NCBI GenBank assembly: GCA_047601665.1
Contig: JASGIT010000001.1
Span: forward strand, 3,162,001-3,226,000
Direction of reading: 5' to 3'
Source of the DNA: JASGIT01 sp047601665
GTDB lineage: Bacteria > Pseudomonadota > Gammaproteobacteria > Burkholderiales > Burkholderiaceae_C
Length of the DNA: 64,000 bases
Shown: positions 34,431-42,700 of the stretch, in pieces
How the letters are laid out: every line of letters begins with the position of its first letter
Position numbering within the stretch: position 1 is the first letter of the stretch
Program-made: the position numbers and the translations under genes
The notes under the pieces: model-generated
The model's database searches: none
Told to the model about the DNA's origin: nothing
Seen by the model: only the letters and a program-made list of their open reading frames with translations

Positions 34431-35863
34431 GCAGCACCGCGCCTGAAACAGCCGCCGGCCTGCTGGCCGCCCTGGCCGCCATCGTCGGCCCCGCGCATGT
34501 GCTGACCGGCGGCGACCTGGCCAGCTACGAGCAGGACTGGCGCCGCCGCGCGCAGGGCAGGGCGCTGTGCGTGGTGCGCCCCGGCTCCACCGGGGAAGTG
34601 GCCCGGGTGGTCAAGGCCTGCGCGGCGGCGCGCGTGGCCATCGTGCCGCAGGGCGGCAACACCGGCCTGGTGGCGGGCTCGGTGCCCGATGCGTCCGGCA
34701 CGCAGGTGGTGCTGAGCCTGCGCCGCATGGCCGCCGTGCGCGCCGTGGATCCGCAGAACATGACGATCACGGTCGAGGCCGGCCATGTCCTCCAGGCCTT
34801 GCAGGAAGCCGCCGACGAGGCCGGCTTTCTGTTCCCGCTGAGCCTGGGCGCCGAGGGCAGCTGCACCATTGGCGGCAATCTGGCCACCAATGCGGGCGGC
34901 ACCCAGGTGGTGCGCTACGGCAATGCGCGCGAACTCTGCCTGGGCCTGGAGGTGGTGACGGCGCTGGGCGAGGTGTGGGACGGGCTCTCGGGCCTGCGCA
35001 AGGACAACACCGGCTACGACCTGCGCGACCTGTTCGTGGGCAGCGAAGGCACGCTGGGCGTCATCACCGCCGCCACGCTCAGGCTGTTTCCCAAGCCCGC
35101 GGCCCAATTGACCGCCTGGGCGGCCGTCGCATCGCTCGAAGACGCCTGCCAGCTGCTGGGCATGGCGCACCAGCACCTGGCCGCCGGCCTCACGGGCTTC
35201 GAGGTGATGAACCAGTTCGCCCTGGGTCTGGTGGACAAGTACTACCCCCATCTGCGCGTGCCGCTGTGGCGGCAAGCGCCGTGGTGCGTGCTGATCGAGC
35301 TATCGGACTCGGAGTCCGAAGCCCATGCGCGCGGCCGGTTCGAAAGCTTGCTGGAAGCGGCTTTCGAGGGGGGGCTGGTCGCCGACGCCGTCATTGCCGA
35401 GAACCTGCGCCAGGCGCACGACCTCTGGCATATCCGCGAGAGCATCACCCTGGCCCAGGTGGAGGAGGGCTTCAACGTCAAGCATGACATCTCGATTCCC
35501 GTCTCGCTGATCCCGGCGTTCGTGCGCGAGGCCGACGCCGCGCTGGCCGCAGCCTTCGACGGCATACGCTTCGTCAACTTCGGCCACCTGGGCGACGGCA
35601 ACCTGCACTACAACATCCAGGCCCCGGCGGACGTGGACGCCAAGGCCTTCGTGGCGCAGTGCGAGGAGCGGATCAGCGCCATCGTCTACGACACGGTCAG
35701 CCAATACCGTGGCTCAATCTCGGCCGAGCATGGCATTGGCGAACTCAAGCTGCACAAGCTGCCCTGGCACAAGTCGGCCACGGCGCTGGCGCTGATGCGT
35801 TCCATCAAGAACGCGCTGGACCCCCTCAATACCCTGAACCCTGGCCGGGTGCTGCAAGCCTGA
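34427..35863 (+). CDS. FAD-linked D-2-hydroxyacid dehydrogenase (probable D-2-hydroxyglutarate)
   Basis: This 478-residue protein of the GlcD/D-LDH family has a PCMH FAD domain (about 40-220; PQGGNTGLVAGSVPD, GGNLATNAGG, LFVGSEGTLGVIT). Its C-terminal substrate domain has metal ligands in HLGDGNLHYNI and the distal EHGIG motif. These enzymes oxidise D-2-hydroxyacids and reduce a quinone or flavoprotein. Its neighbour encodes an HglS-type enzyme whose product is D-2-hydroxyglutarate, which makes D-2-hydroxyglutarate dehydrogenase the best guess. It overlaps the Bug frame by ATGA and HglS follows after 13 bases. Confidence 0.85.
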   Translation: MSSTAPETAAGLLAALAAIVGPAHVLTGGDLASYEQDWRRRAQGRALCVVRPGSTGEVARVVKACAAARVAIVPQGGNTGLVAGSVPDASGTQVVLSLRRMAAVRAVDPQNMTITVEAGHVLQALQEAADEAGFLFPLSLGAEGSCTIGGNLATNAGGTQVVRYGNARELCLGLEVVTALGEVWDGLSGLRKDNTGYDLRDLFVGSEGTLGVITAATLRLFPKPAAQLTAWAAVASLEDACQLLGMAHQHLAAGLTGFEVMNQFALGLVDKYYPHLRVPLWRQAPWCVLIELSDSESEAHARGRFESLLEAAFEGGLVADAVIAENLRQAHDLWHIRESITLAQVEEGFNVKHDISIPVSLIPAFVREADAALAAAFDGIRFVNFGHLGDGNLHYNIQAPADVDAKAFVAQCEERISAIVYDTVSQYRGSISAEHGIGELKLHKLPWHKSATALALMRSIKNALDPLNTLNPGRVLQA

Positions 35864-35876
35864 CCTGTCTGTCGAT

Positions 35877-37289
35877 ATGAATCCCCAGAACACCATGTCC
35901 CCATTCATGCACTCCGACCAGATACGCGATCTGTTCTCCCAATCCATGTCGGCCATGTACCGGCAGGAAGTGCCGCAATACGGCGTCCTGCTGGACCTGG
36001 TGGCGGACATCAACCGCGCCACGCTGGCCCAAGACCCCGGGTTGCAGCGCCAGTTGCAGGAGGCGGGCGAACTGGGCCGGCTCGACGTGGAGCGCCACGG
36101 CGCCATCCGGCTCGGCACCGCCGGGGAACTGGCCACCATGCGGCGCGTTTTCCGCGTCATGGGCATGTACCCGGTGGGCTACTACGATTTGTCGGTGGCC
36201 GGGGTTCCCGTGCACGCCACGGCCTTCCGGCCCATCGACGACGAGGCGCTGCGCACCAACCCGTTCCGCGTCTTCACCTCGCTGCTGCGCCTGGAACTGA
36301 TCGCCGACCCCGCGCTGCGCGCGCAGGCGCAGGAGATTCTGGAGCGCCGGCGCATCTTCACGCCGCGCGCGCTGGAATTGACGCGGCAATGCGAGGCCCA
36401 GGGCGGGCTCGACGCACAGCAGGCCGCCGAGTTCGTGCAGGAAGCCACGCAGACCTTCCGCTGGCACAGCCAGGCCACCGTGCGCCACGACACCTACCGG
36501 CAACTGCTTGCAGCGCACCGGCTGGTGGCCGACGTGGTGTCGTTCAAAGGGCCGCATATCAACCACCTGACGCCGCGCACGCTGGATATCGATGCGGCCC
36601 AGGCCGAGATGCCGCGCCGTGGCATTGCCGCCAAGGACGTGGTCGAAGGCCCGCCGCGCCGGCGCCATCCCATCCTGCTGCGCCAGACCAGCTTCAAGGC
36701 GCTGGAAGAAGCCATCGCCTTCGCGGGTGATGGCGCGCAAGGCGCGCACACCGCGCGCTTTGGCGAGATCGAGCAGCGCGGCGCGGCGTTGACGCGCAAG
36801 GGCCGCGCGCTCTATGACCGCTTGCTGGGCCAGGTGCGGTCGATGGAAAACGCGGGCAGCACGGCGGGCGACTATGAAGCCCGGCTGGCCGCCGCCTTCG
36901 CGGAATTCCCCGACGACCTCGATGCCATGCACGACCAGGAGCTGGCTTTCTTCCGCTACGGCATCCGGGATCAGGCCGCCTTTGCCCAGGCTGCGGGCAG
37001 CGGCGCGGGCTTTGACCTGGCGGCGCTGCGCCACCAAGGCATCGTCGAGGCGCGCCCCATCGTCTATGAGGATTTTCTGCCGGTCAGCGCGGCGGGCATC
37101 TTCCAGTCCAACCTGGGCGGCGGCGAGCAAAGGAGCTATGAAGCCCATTCGGCCAAGGACTTGTTCGAAGCAGCCCTGCAAGCCCGGGTAGCCGACGAAA
37201 TCGCGTTGTACGCGCAAAGCCAGCAGGCCTCGGCCGAGGCCGTGCGGCAGCAGTACCAGGCGCTGCAGCCGTCCGGCAGGCTCCGCTAG
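35877..37289 (+). CDS. hglS: HglS-type 2-oxoadipate dioxygenase/decarboxylase (DUF1338)
   Basis: This 470-residue protein is normal for the family. Conserved segments are MGMYPVGYYDLSV, VPVHATAFRP, FKGPHINHLTPRTLDID and RPIVYEDFLPVSAAGIFQSNL. Characterised HglS is an Fe(II) enzyme of vicinal-oxygen-chelate-like fold converting 2-oxoadipate to D-2-hydroxyglutarate in lysine catabolism; the ligand His/His/Glu are expected in these segments. No strong ribosome site precedes ATG 35877, and M7 or M11 are alternative starts. Together with the preceding dehydrogenase it would yield 2-oxoglutarate. Confidence 0.87.
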   Translation: MNPQNTMSPFMHSDQIRDLFSQSMSAMYRQEVPQYGVLLDLVADINRATLAQDPGLQRQLQEAGELGRLDVERHGAIRLGTAGELATMRRVFRVMGMYPVGYYDLSVAGVPVHATAFRPIDDEALRTNPFRVFTSLLRLELIADPALRAQAQEILERRRIFTPRALELTRQCEAQGGLDAQQAAEFVQEATQTFRWHSQATVRHDTYRQLLAAHRLVADVVSFKGPHINHLTPRTLDIDAAQAEMPRRGIAAKDVVEGPPRRRHPILLRQTSFKALEEAIAFAGDGAQGAHTARFGEIEQRGAALTRKGRALYDRLLGQVRSMENAGSTAGDYEARLAAAFAEFPDDLDAMHDQELAFFRYGIRDQAAFAQAAGSGAGFDLAALRHQGIVEARPIVYEDFLPVSAAGIFQSNLGGGEQRSYEAHSAKDLFEAALQARVADEIALYAQSQQASAEAVRQQYQALQPSGRLR

Positions 37290-37321
37290 AGCGGGTCAAT
37301 CTCGATTTTTGGTCAAGAGTC

Positions 37322-38626
37322 TCAACGTCCCCTCGAACGCACTGAGCTTGTCGGGGCCTGTTTGAAGCGCGCGAGATCACGCTCCGGGTTGATCAGCAGC
37401 ATCGCCAGCAGGCCGCCGACGCCGACGACGACGCCCGCAAGCATGAAGCCATTCCTGAAACCCTCGGCAGGATTCGCGCCCGCATCGACGATGTGTCCCA
37501 TCAGCCATGGTGCCAGGAGACCTGCCATCGTGTAGAGCGCGTTGTAGATGCCGAGCGTCGCGCCGCGCTGGTGCACGGGACTGATTTCTCCGACCAAGGG
37601 CGGCCCGAGCGTGAAGATCACGCTGCCGATGGCGAAAGTCAGCATGGCGAGCGGAATCTGCAGATAGGGGCTTGAGGCCCGCGACAGCAGGACCAGCGCG
37701 ACACCCGAAAGGACCACGCCGCCGCCGCCGAGCAGGCCGCGCGAAGCGCGGCTGCTGGCGCCGCGCGTGCGCATCCGCTGGGAAATAAAACCGCAGGCGG
37801 GCCCGAGGAAGATCTGCAGGAACGACGGCAGCACGGCGATCCAGCCGATCTGGGCCGCGCTGAAGCCTCCCACCCGCGCCAGAAAGGCTGGCATCCAGAC
37901 GACGCCCAGGGCCAGCACCCAATAGGCAGAGAACGCAGCGATGAACGCGCCGACAAAGGTTCGTGAGGTCAGCAGCGTTGCATAGGGCAGGTGCACCAGC
38001 CCGTTGCCGCCCCCCTCAGGGCGTTCGAGGTCGAGCGGCCCTTCCTTGCCGAGGAACGTCCAGATGACCACCCAGACGAAACCAGCGCCCCCGAGAGTCA
38101 AGAAGGCTGTATGCCAGCCATAGGCCGCAATGATCCAGACCAGCAAGGGCGCGACAAACCCCGCGCCCACCGCGGCGCCGAGCGCAATCACGCTCGTGGG
38201 GAGCGTGCGGTGTTCGTTTGGAAACCATTTGTAGGCGGCATGAAGCGCCACCGGATAGGCCGGCCCTTCGCCGGCGCCCAGGACGACGCGGCTGGCGATG
38301 AGGATCGGGAGCGTGACGGTGCCGAGCATCGGCAGTTGGGCTGCCGCCCAGATGAGCGCCATGATGATCAGCACGAGTTTGGTCGACACGCGGTTGACCA
38401 CGAATCCCACGGCCACCGCCGAGATAGAGAACAGCAGGAAGAACGCGCTGCCGACCTTGCCGAACTGCTCGTTCGTGAGGTGCAGATCCCTGATGATGGG
38501 CACGGCGGCCAGGCCGATGATGGCCTTGTCCGCGAAGTTCACCAGCATGAAGAGAAACAGCATGGTGATCACGAGCCAGGCACGTGTGGGGCTATGCGCG
38601 GGTAGAGATGTAGGTGTTGGTGTCAT
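37322..38626 (-). CDS. MFS transporter, anion:cation symporter type
   Basis: This 434-residue carrier has 12 helices, MLVNFADKAIIGLA in TM1 and a loop 2-3 motif region FVVNRVSTKL. GEGPAYPVALHAAYKWFPNEHR in TM4 is typical of the ACS family for organic anions. It is encoded after the alkylsulfatase, 22 bases downstream in the same direction, so uptake of a sulfated or carboxylated substrate is plausible. The specificity is not visible. Confidence 0.87.
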   Translation of the reverse strand: MTPTPTSLPAHSPTRAWLVITMLFLFMLVNFADKAIIGLAAVPIIRDLHLTNEQFGKVGSAFFLLFSISAVAVGFVVNRVSTKLVLIIMALIWAAAQLPMLGTVTLPILIASRVVLGAGEGPAYPVALHAAYKWFPNEHRTLPTSVIALGAAVGAGFVAPLLVWIIAAYGWHTAFLTLGGAGFVWVVIWTFLGKEGPLDLERPEGGGNGLVHLPYATLLTSRTFVGAFIAAFSAYWVLALGVVWMPAFLARVGGFSAAQIGWIAVLPSFLQIFLGPACGFISQRMRTRGASSRASRGLLGGGGVVLSGVALVLLSRASSPYLQIPLAMLTFAIGSVIFTLGPPLVGEISPVHQRGATLGIYNALYTMAGLLAPWLMGHIVDAGANPAEGFRNGFMLAGVVVGVGGLLAMLLINPERDLARFKQAPTSSVRSRGR

Positions 38627-38648
38627 GGTTCCTCATCCGCTGCAGTTT

Positions 38649-40571
38649 TCAAGGCTCGACGACGTTGAAGTTGCCGCTGAAGGTCTCAAGACTGCCGAGC
38701 AGGGCCATGAAGACACCGGTGTCTCCCTCCAGGCGGATGTCGCCGCCCTGGATCGCGTCGGCGAATCCCGCCTCGCCGTTCAGGATGCGATTGAGCGTGC
38801 TGCGCGCCATGGTCAGCGTGACGTGCGGGGGCTGCGCGTGCGCCATCGTCGAGCAGCTGAGGGCGCCGTGCTTCAGGGTGAGCGCGTAGTCGCGCTGCGT
38901 GTCGGAGAAATGCCATGCGATCCGCGCATCGAGCGTTTGCGCCTTCAGCCCGTCGAGCCGGACGGCGAGGTAGTCGAAGAACATCTCGTCGGTCATGGCC
39001 GCCACCATGTCGCCGCTGCGCTTGGTCTGGGCGGGCGTCTTGGGGGCGCCTTCGCGCAGCTCGCGCGCACCCAGCAGGAAGGCGTTGCGCCAGGTGGCCG
39101 ATTCGGCCTGGAACCCCATCTGCTCCAGCGCGGCGGCGCCGAGTTCACGCGCCTCCCGCAAGGTGGGCTGCGCAAACACCAGGTGGTTCATGACCTGGGC
39201 GACCCAGCGGTATTCGCCCCGGTCGAAGTCCTGCCGGGCGCGTTCCAGCATTTTTTCGGCACCGCCCATGTATTCGACGTAGCGCGGCCCCGCCATCTCC
39301 GGCGGTAGCGCGTGCAGGTGGCTCGGATTGCCGTCGTACCAGCTGAGGTAGTGCTGGTAGATCGCCTTGACGTCGTGCGACACCGTGCCGTAGAAGCCGC
39401 GCGCGTGCCACTGGTTGGCGAGCGCGTCGGGCAGCCTCATGCGCTCGGCGATCTCGGGCCCGGTCAGGCCGTGGTTCATCATGCGGACCGTCTGGTCGTG
39501 CAGGAACTTGTACAGATCGCGCTGCTGTTCCAGATAGGTCGCGATGCGCCTCTTGCCCCAGGTGGGCCAGTGGTGCTGGGCGAAGGCAACGTCCGCGTGC
39601 GGCGCGTAGCGTTCCAGCGCGCGCCCCAGGTAGCGCGACCACAGCAGCGAATTGCGCACCTTGGCGCCGCGCAGCGGGCACAGGTTGTGCAGCGTCTTGG
39701 TCGCGTTTTCCGCCAGGTTCAAGGCGCGCAGTTGCGGGAAGAAGAAGTGCATCTCCGCCGGCGCCTCGCTGTCGGGCGTCAGCTGGAACACGATCTCGAC
39801 GCCGTCAATCACGTGGGTTTCGCTTTCCTCGCGGATCAGCAGGGTCGGCTCGATCAGCGTCAGCGTGCCGCGCGGCATGTTCTTGCCCAGGCCCGAGTCG
39901 ACCTGGCAGCACGCATTGCGCGCCAGCGTGTGGCCGAACTGGAACTGGGCGCGCCGCGCCATCGCCGTGCCGGCCAGGACATTTTCGGAAACGGCCTCTT
40001 CCATGAAGCCGTTGGGCGCGATCACCGCCACCTTGCCGGCGTGCACGTCGCGCTCGTCGATGACGCCCTTCACGCCGCCGAAGTGATCCGAATGGCTGTG
40101 GCTGTAGATCACTGCCACCACGGGGCGCGCCGGCCGGTGGGCCAGGTACAGGTCGAGCGCGGCGCGTGCGGTTTCCTTGGCGGTCAGCGGGTCGATGATG
40201 ATGAGCCCGGTATCGCCCTCGATGATGGTCATGTTCGCCAGGTCGAAGCCGCGGACCTGGTAGATCCGCTGCGTCACCTCGAACAGGCCGTGCACCGCAT
40301 TGAGCCGCGCCTGCCGCCACAGCGCGGGATTCACGGTGGCGGGCACCTTCGCGTCGTTCAAGAAGCCGTAGTCAGCCAAACCCCAGACCAGTCGGCCGTA
40401 ATCGTCGCGCACTTCGGCATCGGGAACCGTGCCGACGAAGCCGCGCCGCACGTCGGCTTCGTCTTCGAGATCCTCGGGGGGAAGGTTGCTTGCCGCACGC
40501 TGCTGGGCGGCCGTGGTGGCCTGGGTGGCGGCACCCGCGATAAGAGACTTCGTGGGGAGTGTGTCTGTCAT
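38649..40571 (-). CDS. Alkylsulfatase of the SdsA/Bds1 MBL-fold family
   Basis: This 640-residue protein has a metallo-beta-lactamase domain with SHSHSDHFGG (about 156-165), a dimerisation helix region with the alkylsulfatase signature (YVEYMGGAEKMLERARQDF, YRWVAQVMNHLVFAQP) and a C-terminal SCP2-like domain (about 510-640). Such enzymes hydrolyse primary or secondary alkyl sulfates. SdsA1 is exported to the periplasm, but no classical signal peptide is evident in this copy. It is divergent from a LysR gene at 40700, its likely regulator. Confidence 0.9.
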   Translation of the reverse strand: MTDTLPTKSLIAGAATQATTAAQQRAASNLPPEDLEDEADVRRGFVGTVPDAEVRDDYGRLVWGLADYGFLNDAKVPATVNPALWRQARLNAVHGLFEVTQRIYQVRGFDLANMTIIEGDTGLIIIDPLTAKETARAALDLYLAHRPARPVVAVIYSHSHSDHFGGVKGVIDERDVHAGKVAVIAPNGFMEEAVSENVLAGTAMARRAQFQFGHTLARNACCQVDSGLGKNMPRGTLTLIEPTLLIREESETHVIDGVEIVFQLTPDSEAPAEMHFFFPQLRALNLAENATKTLHNLCPLRGAKVRNSLLWSRYLGRALERYAPHADVAFAQHHWPTWGKRRIATYLEQQRDLYKFLHDQTVRMMNHGLTGPEIAERMRLPDALANQWHARGFYGTVSHDVKAIYQHYLSWYDGNPSHLHALPPEMAGPRYVEYMGGAEKMLERARQDFDRGEYRWVAQVMNHLVFAQPTLREARELGAAALEQMGFQAESATWRNAFLLGARELREGAPKTPAQTKRSGDMVAAMTDEMFFDYLAVRLDGLKAQTLDARIAWHFSDTQRDYALTLKHGALSCSTMAHAQPPHVTLTMARSTLNRILNGEAGFADAIQGGDIRLEGDTGVFMALLGSLETFSGNFNVVEP

Positions 40572-40597
40572 GGTTGCTTGTCTCGTCGTTTTCTTTA

Positions 40598-40620
40598 TTA
40601 GTGCACCGGATGCGCTCTAA
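40598..40620. promoter_or_regulatory. Possible LysR operator between alkylsulfatase and LysR genes
   Basis: TTAGTGC ... GCGCTCTAA, an imperfect inverted repeat with T-N11-A character in the divergent gap. Weak evidence. Confidence 0.3.
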
Positions 40621-40699
40621 TGCGAGGGCATTTGAGCGGTTCAAAAGATATAGTTCAAGTGCAAATATTTCATTGAATCTATGCATTGGGCACATACCC

Positions 40700-41635
40700 A
40701 TGAACCTGCGGCAGCTTGAACATTTGGTGGCAGTGGCGGAAGAAGGGTCGCTTGCGGCCGCCGCACGCCGCGTGCATCTGAGCCAGCCGGCCCTGACGCG
40801 CAGCATCCAGGCCCTGGAAGAACAGGCCGGCCTGCCGCTTTGCGACCGGGGCACGCGCGGCGTCACGCTAACGGCTGCGGGCAAGGTGGCCGTGGAGCGG
40901 GCGCGGCGGATCCTGTTCGAGACCAATTGTTTCAAACGCGACCTGCTGCTGATTCAGCAGCACGAAATTGGAGAGGTGCGCTTCGGGCTCGGGTCGTGGG
41001 TCGCCCCGATCGTGTTGGCGGATGCGCTGAGCACGCTGCAGCGCGATTGGCCGAAACTGCAAGTCGCGGTGGAAGTGAACGACGGCGACGAGTTGCTGGC
41101 GGCGTTGCGCACCGAGAAACTGGACTTCATCGTGCTCGAACGCCGTTTCATTCCGCGCACGCCCGATCTGGAGGTCCGCCCTTTCGGCGCGATCGAGGTC
41201 GGCTGCTTCGTGCGGCCTGAACACCCGCTCGCAGGCCAGGAGGTGTCATTGGCGCAGTTGCGCCGTACGGCGCTGGCGTCGGTACCATTCCCCGAGCACG
41301 CGCATGGGCGGACCCGGGGAACGAAGGGCTACCGGCCGATCGAGCAGTGCGAATTCCAGGTAGAGAGCAACGATTTGCACGCGCTCGCGCAACTGGCTAG
41401 CCGCACCGACGTCGTCCTGTTCGCGCCGCCGCTCGCGGTCGCCGCCGAAGCCGCTGCCGGTCATCTGGTTCGGCTTCGCCTGCCGGCGGACGCCTGCCGA
41501 CCCGCGCACTACGAAATCGCGTACCTGGCGCAGCGCACCCTCTCCCCGGCTGCGGAGCGTGCGCTCGCGGCCATTCACGTCGTACAGCAAGCAGGTCCCG
41601 CGACGCCCCTTGACGCCAAACCGCAACGCAAGTGA
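40700..41635 (+). CDS. LysR-family regulator of the alkylsulfatase unit
   Basis: This 311-residue regulator begins MNLRQLEHLVAVAEEGSLAA. It has the HTH SLAAAARRVHLSQPALTRSI (about residues 17-36) and an effector domain (about 90-295). Divergence from the alkylsulfatase gene suggests control of that operon. ATG 40700 is the family start; an upstream in-frame stretch reads as noise. Confidence 0.87.
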   Translation: MNLRQLEHLVAVAEEGSLAAAARRVHLSQPALTRSIQALEEQAGLPLCDRGTRGVTLTAAGKVAVERARRILFETNCFKRDLLLIQQHEIGEVRFGLGSWVAPIVLADALSTLQRDWPKLQVAVEVNDGDELLAALRTEKLDFIVLERRFIPRTPDLEVRPFGAIEVGCFVRPEHPLAGQEVSLAQLRRTALASVPFPEHAHGRTRGTKGYRPIEQCEFQVESNDLHALAQLASRTDVVLFAPPLAVAAEAAAGHLVRLRLPADACRPAHYEIAYLAQRTLSPAAERALAAIHVVQQAGPATPLDAKPQRK

Positions 41636-41717
41636 TGCACACCCGCACCACCATCCCGCAACGCCGCCAGACGAAAACGCCCCGCCGTATGCCAGTCAAA
41701 TCCGTGGTCAACAGGCT

Positions 41718-42539
41718 CTAATACACCAGCCGCTCGGGCCGCACTTCCTGCAGGATGGTGGTGGCGATCTCTTCGATGCTCTTGGTGGTGGTGGACAGCC
41801 AGCGGATGCCCGAGCGGCGCATCATGGCCTCGGCCTCCGACACTTCCATGCGGCAGTTTTCGAGGCTCGCGTAGCGTGAATTCGGGCGGCGCTCGTTGCG
41901 GATTTCGGCCAGCCGCTCGGGCTGGATGGTCAGGCCGAAGATCTTGTGGCGGTGCGGCGCGAGCGCGGGCGGCAACTGGCGGCGTTCGAAGTCTTCGGGG
42001 ATCAGCGGGTAGTTGGCCGCCTTCAGGCCGCACTGCATGGCCAGGTACAGGCTGGTGGGCGTCTTGCCACTGCGGCTCACGCCGACCAGGATCACGTCGG
42101 CACCTTCCAGGTCGCGGTTGCTCTGGCCGTCGTCGTGCGCCAGGCTGAAGTTGATGGCCTCGATGCGGTCGGAGTATTCCTTGCTCTGGCTCACGTCCGA
42201 AAAACGGCCCACGCGGTGCAGCGACTTGATGCCCAGTTCCTGCTCCAGCGGCTGCACGAACATGCCGAACATGTCGAGCAACATGCCCTTGCAGCCTTCC
42301 CGGATGACTTGCAGCATCTCCTCGTTCACCAGCGTGGTGAACACCACGGGCTTGCGGCCCTCCATTTCCGCCGTGTGGTTGACCTGGCGCACGGCCTGGT
42401 GGGCCTTGTCCACGGTATCGACGAAGGGCAGGCGCACATGGCGCGGCTTGAAGTCGAATTGCGCCAGGATGGCGTTGCCGAAGGTTTCGGCGGTGATGCC
42501 GGTGCCGTCGGAGATGAAGAAAACGGTGCGGGTGTGCAT
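41718..42539 (-). CDS. ppsR: PEP synthetase regulatory protein (kinase/pyrophosphorylase)
   Basis: This 273-residue DUF299 protein uses ADP to inactivate PEP synthetase and phosphate to reactivate it. The P-loop GVSRSGKTPTS (about 152-162), TVFFISDGTGITAET at the N terminus and LTIQPERLAEIRNERR are conserved. It is divergent from ppsA, the known target, which supports the assignment. Confidence 0.95.
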   Translation of the reverse strand: MHTRTVFFISDGTGITAETFGNAILAQFDFKPRHVRLPFVDTVDKAHQAVRQVNHTAEMEGRKPVVFTTLVNEEMLQVIREGCKGMLLDMFGMFVQPLEQELGIKSLHRVGRFSDVSQSKEYSDRIEAINFSLAHDDGQSNRDLEGADVILVGVSRSGKTPTSLYLAMQCGLKAANYPLIPEDFERRQLPPALAPHRHKIFGLTIQPERLAEIRNERRPNSRYASLENCRMEVSEAEAMMRRSGIRWLSTTTKSIEEIATTILQEVRPERLVY

Positions 42540-42647
42540 AGGGATGGGCTCTTCTACAATGCCGCCCATTATTTCGAATTTATTTCCATGCACCGCTGCG
42601 GCCACCAACCAGAACAGCAAAGCCAAGAAGCGGCGTGCATGGACGCT

Positions 42648-42667
42648 CGCCCGCCAGGAGGCGGGCG
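42648..42667 (+). other. Stable hairpin in the ppsA leader
   Basis: CGCCCGCC (42648-42655), loop AGGA, GGCGGGCG (42660-42667), a perfect 8-bp GC stem ending 33 bases before the ppsA ATG. No T-run follows, so it is not a standard terminator. It may affect translation or mRNA stability. Confidence 0.4.
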
Positions 42668-42700
42668 CGCAGACCCGGTTTCAACTTCTGGAGCTTTCCC

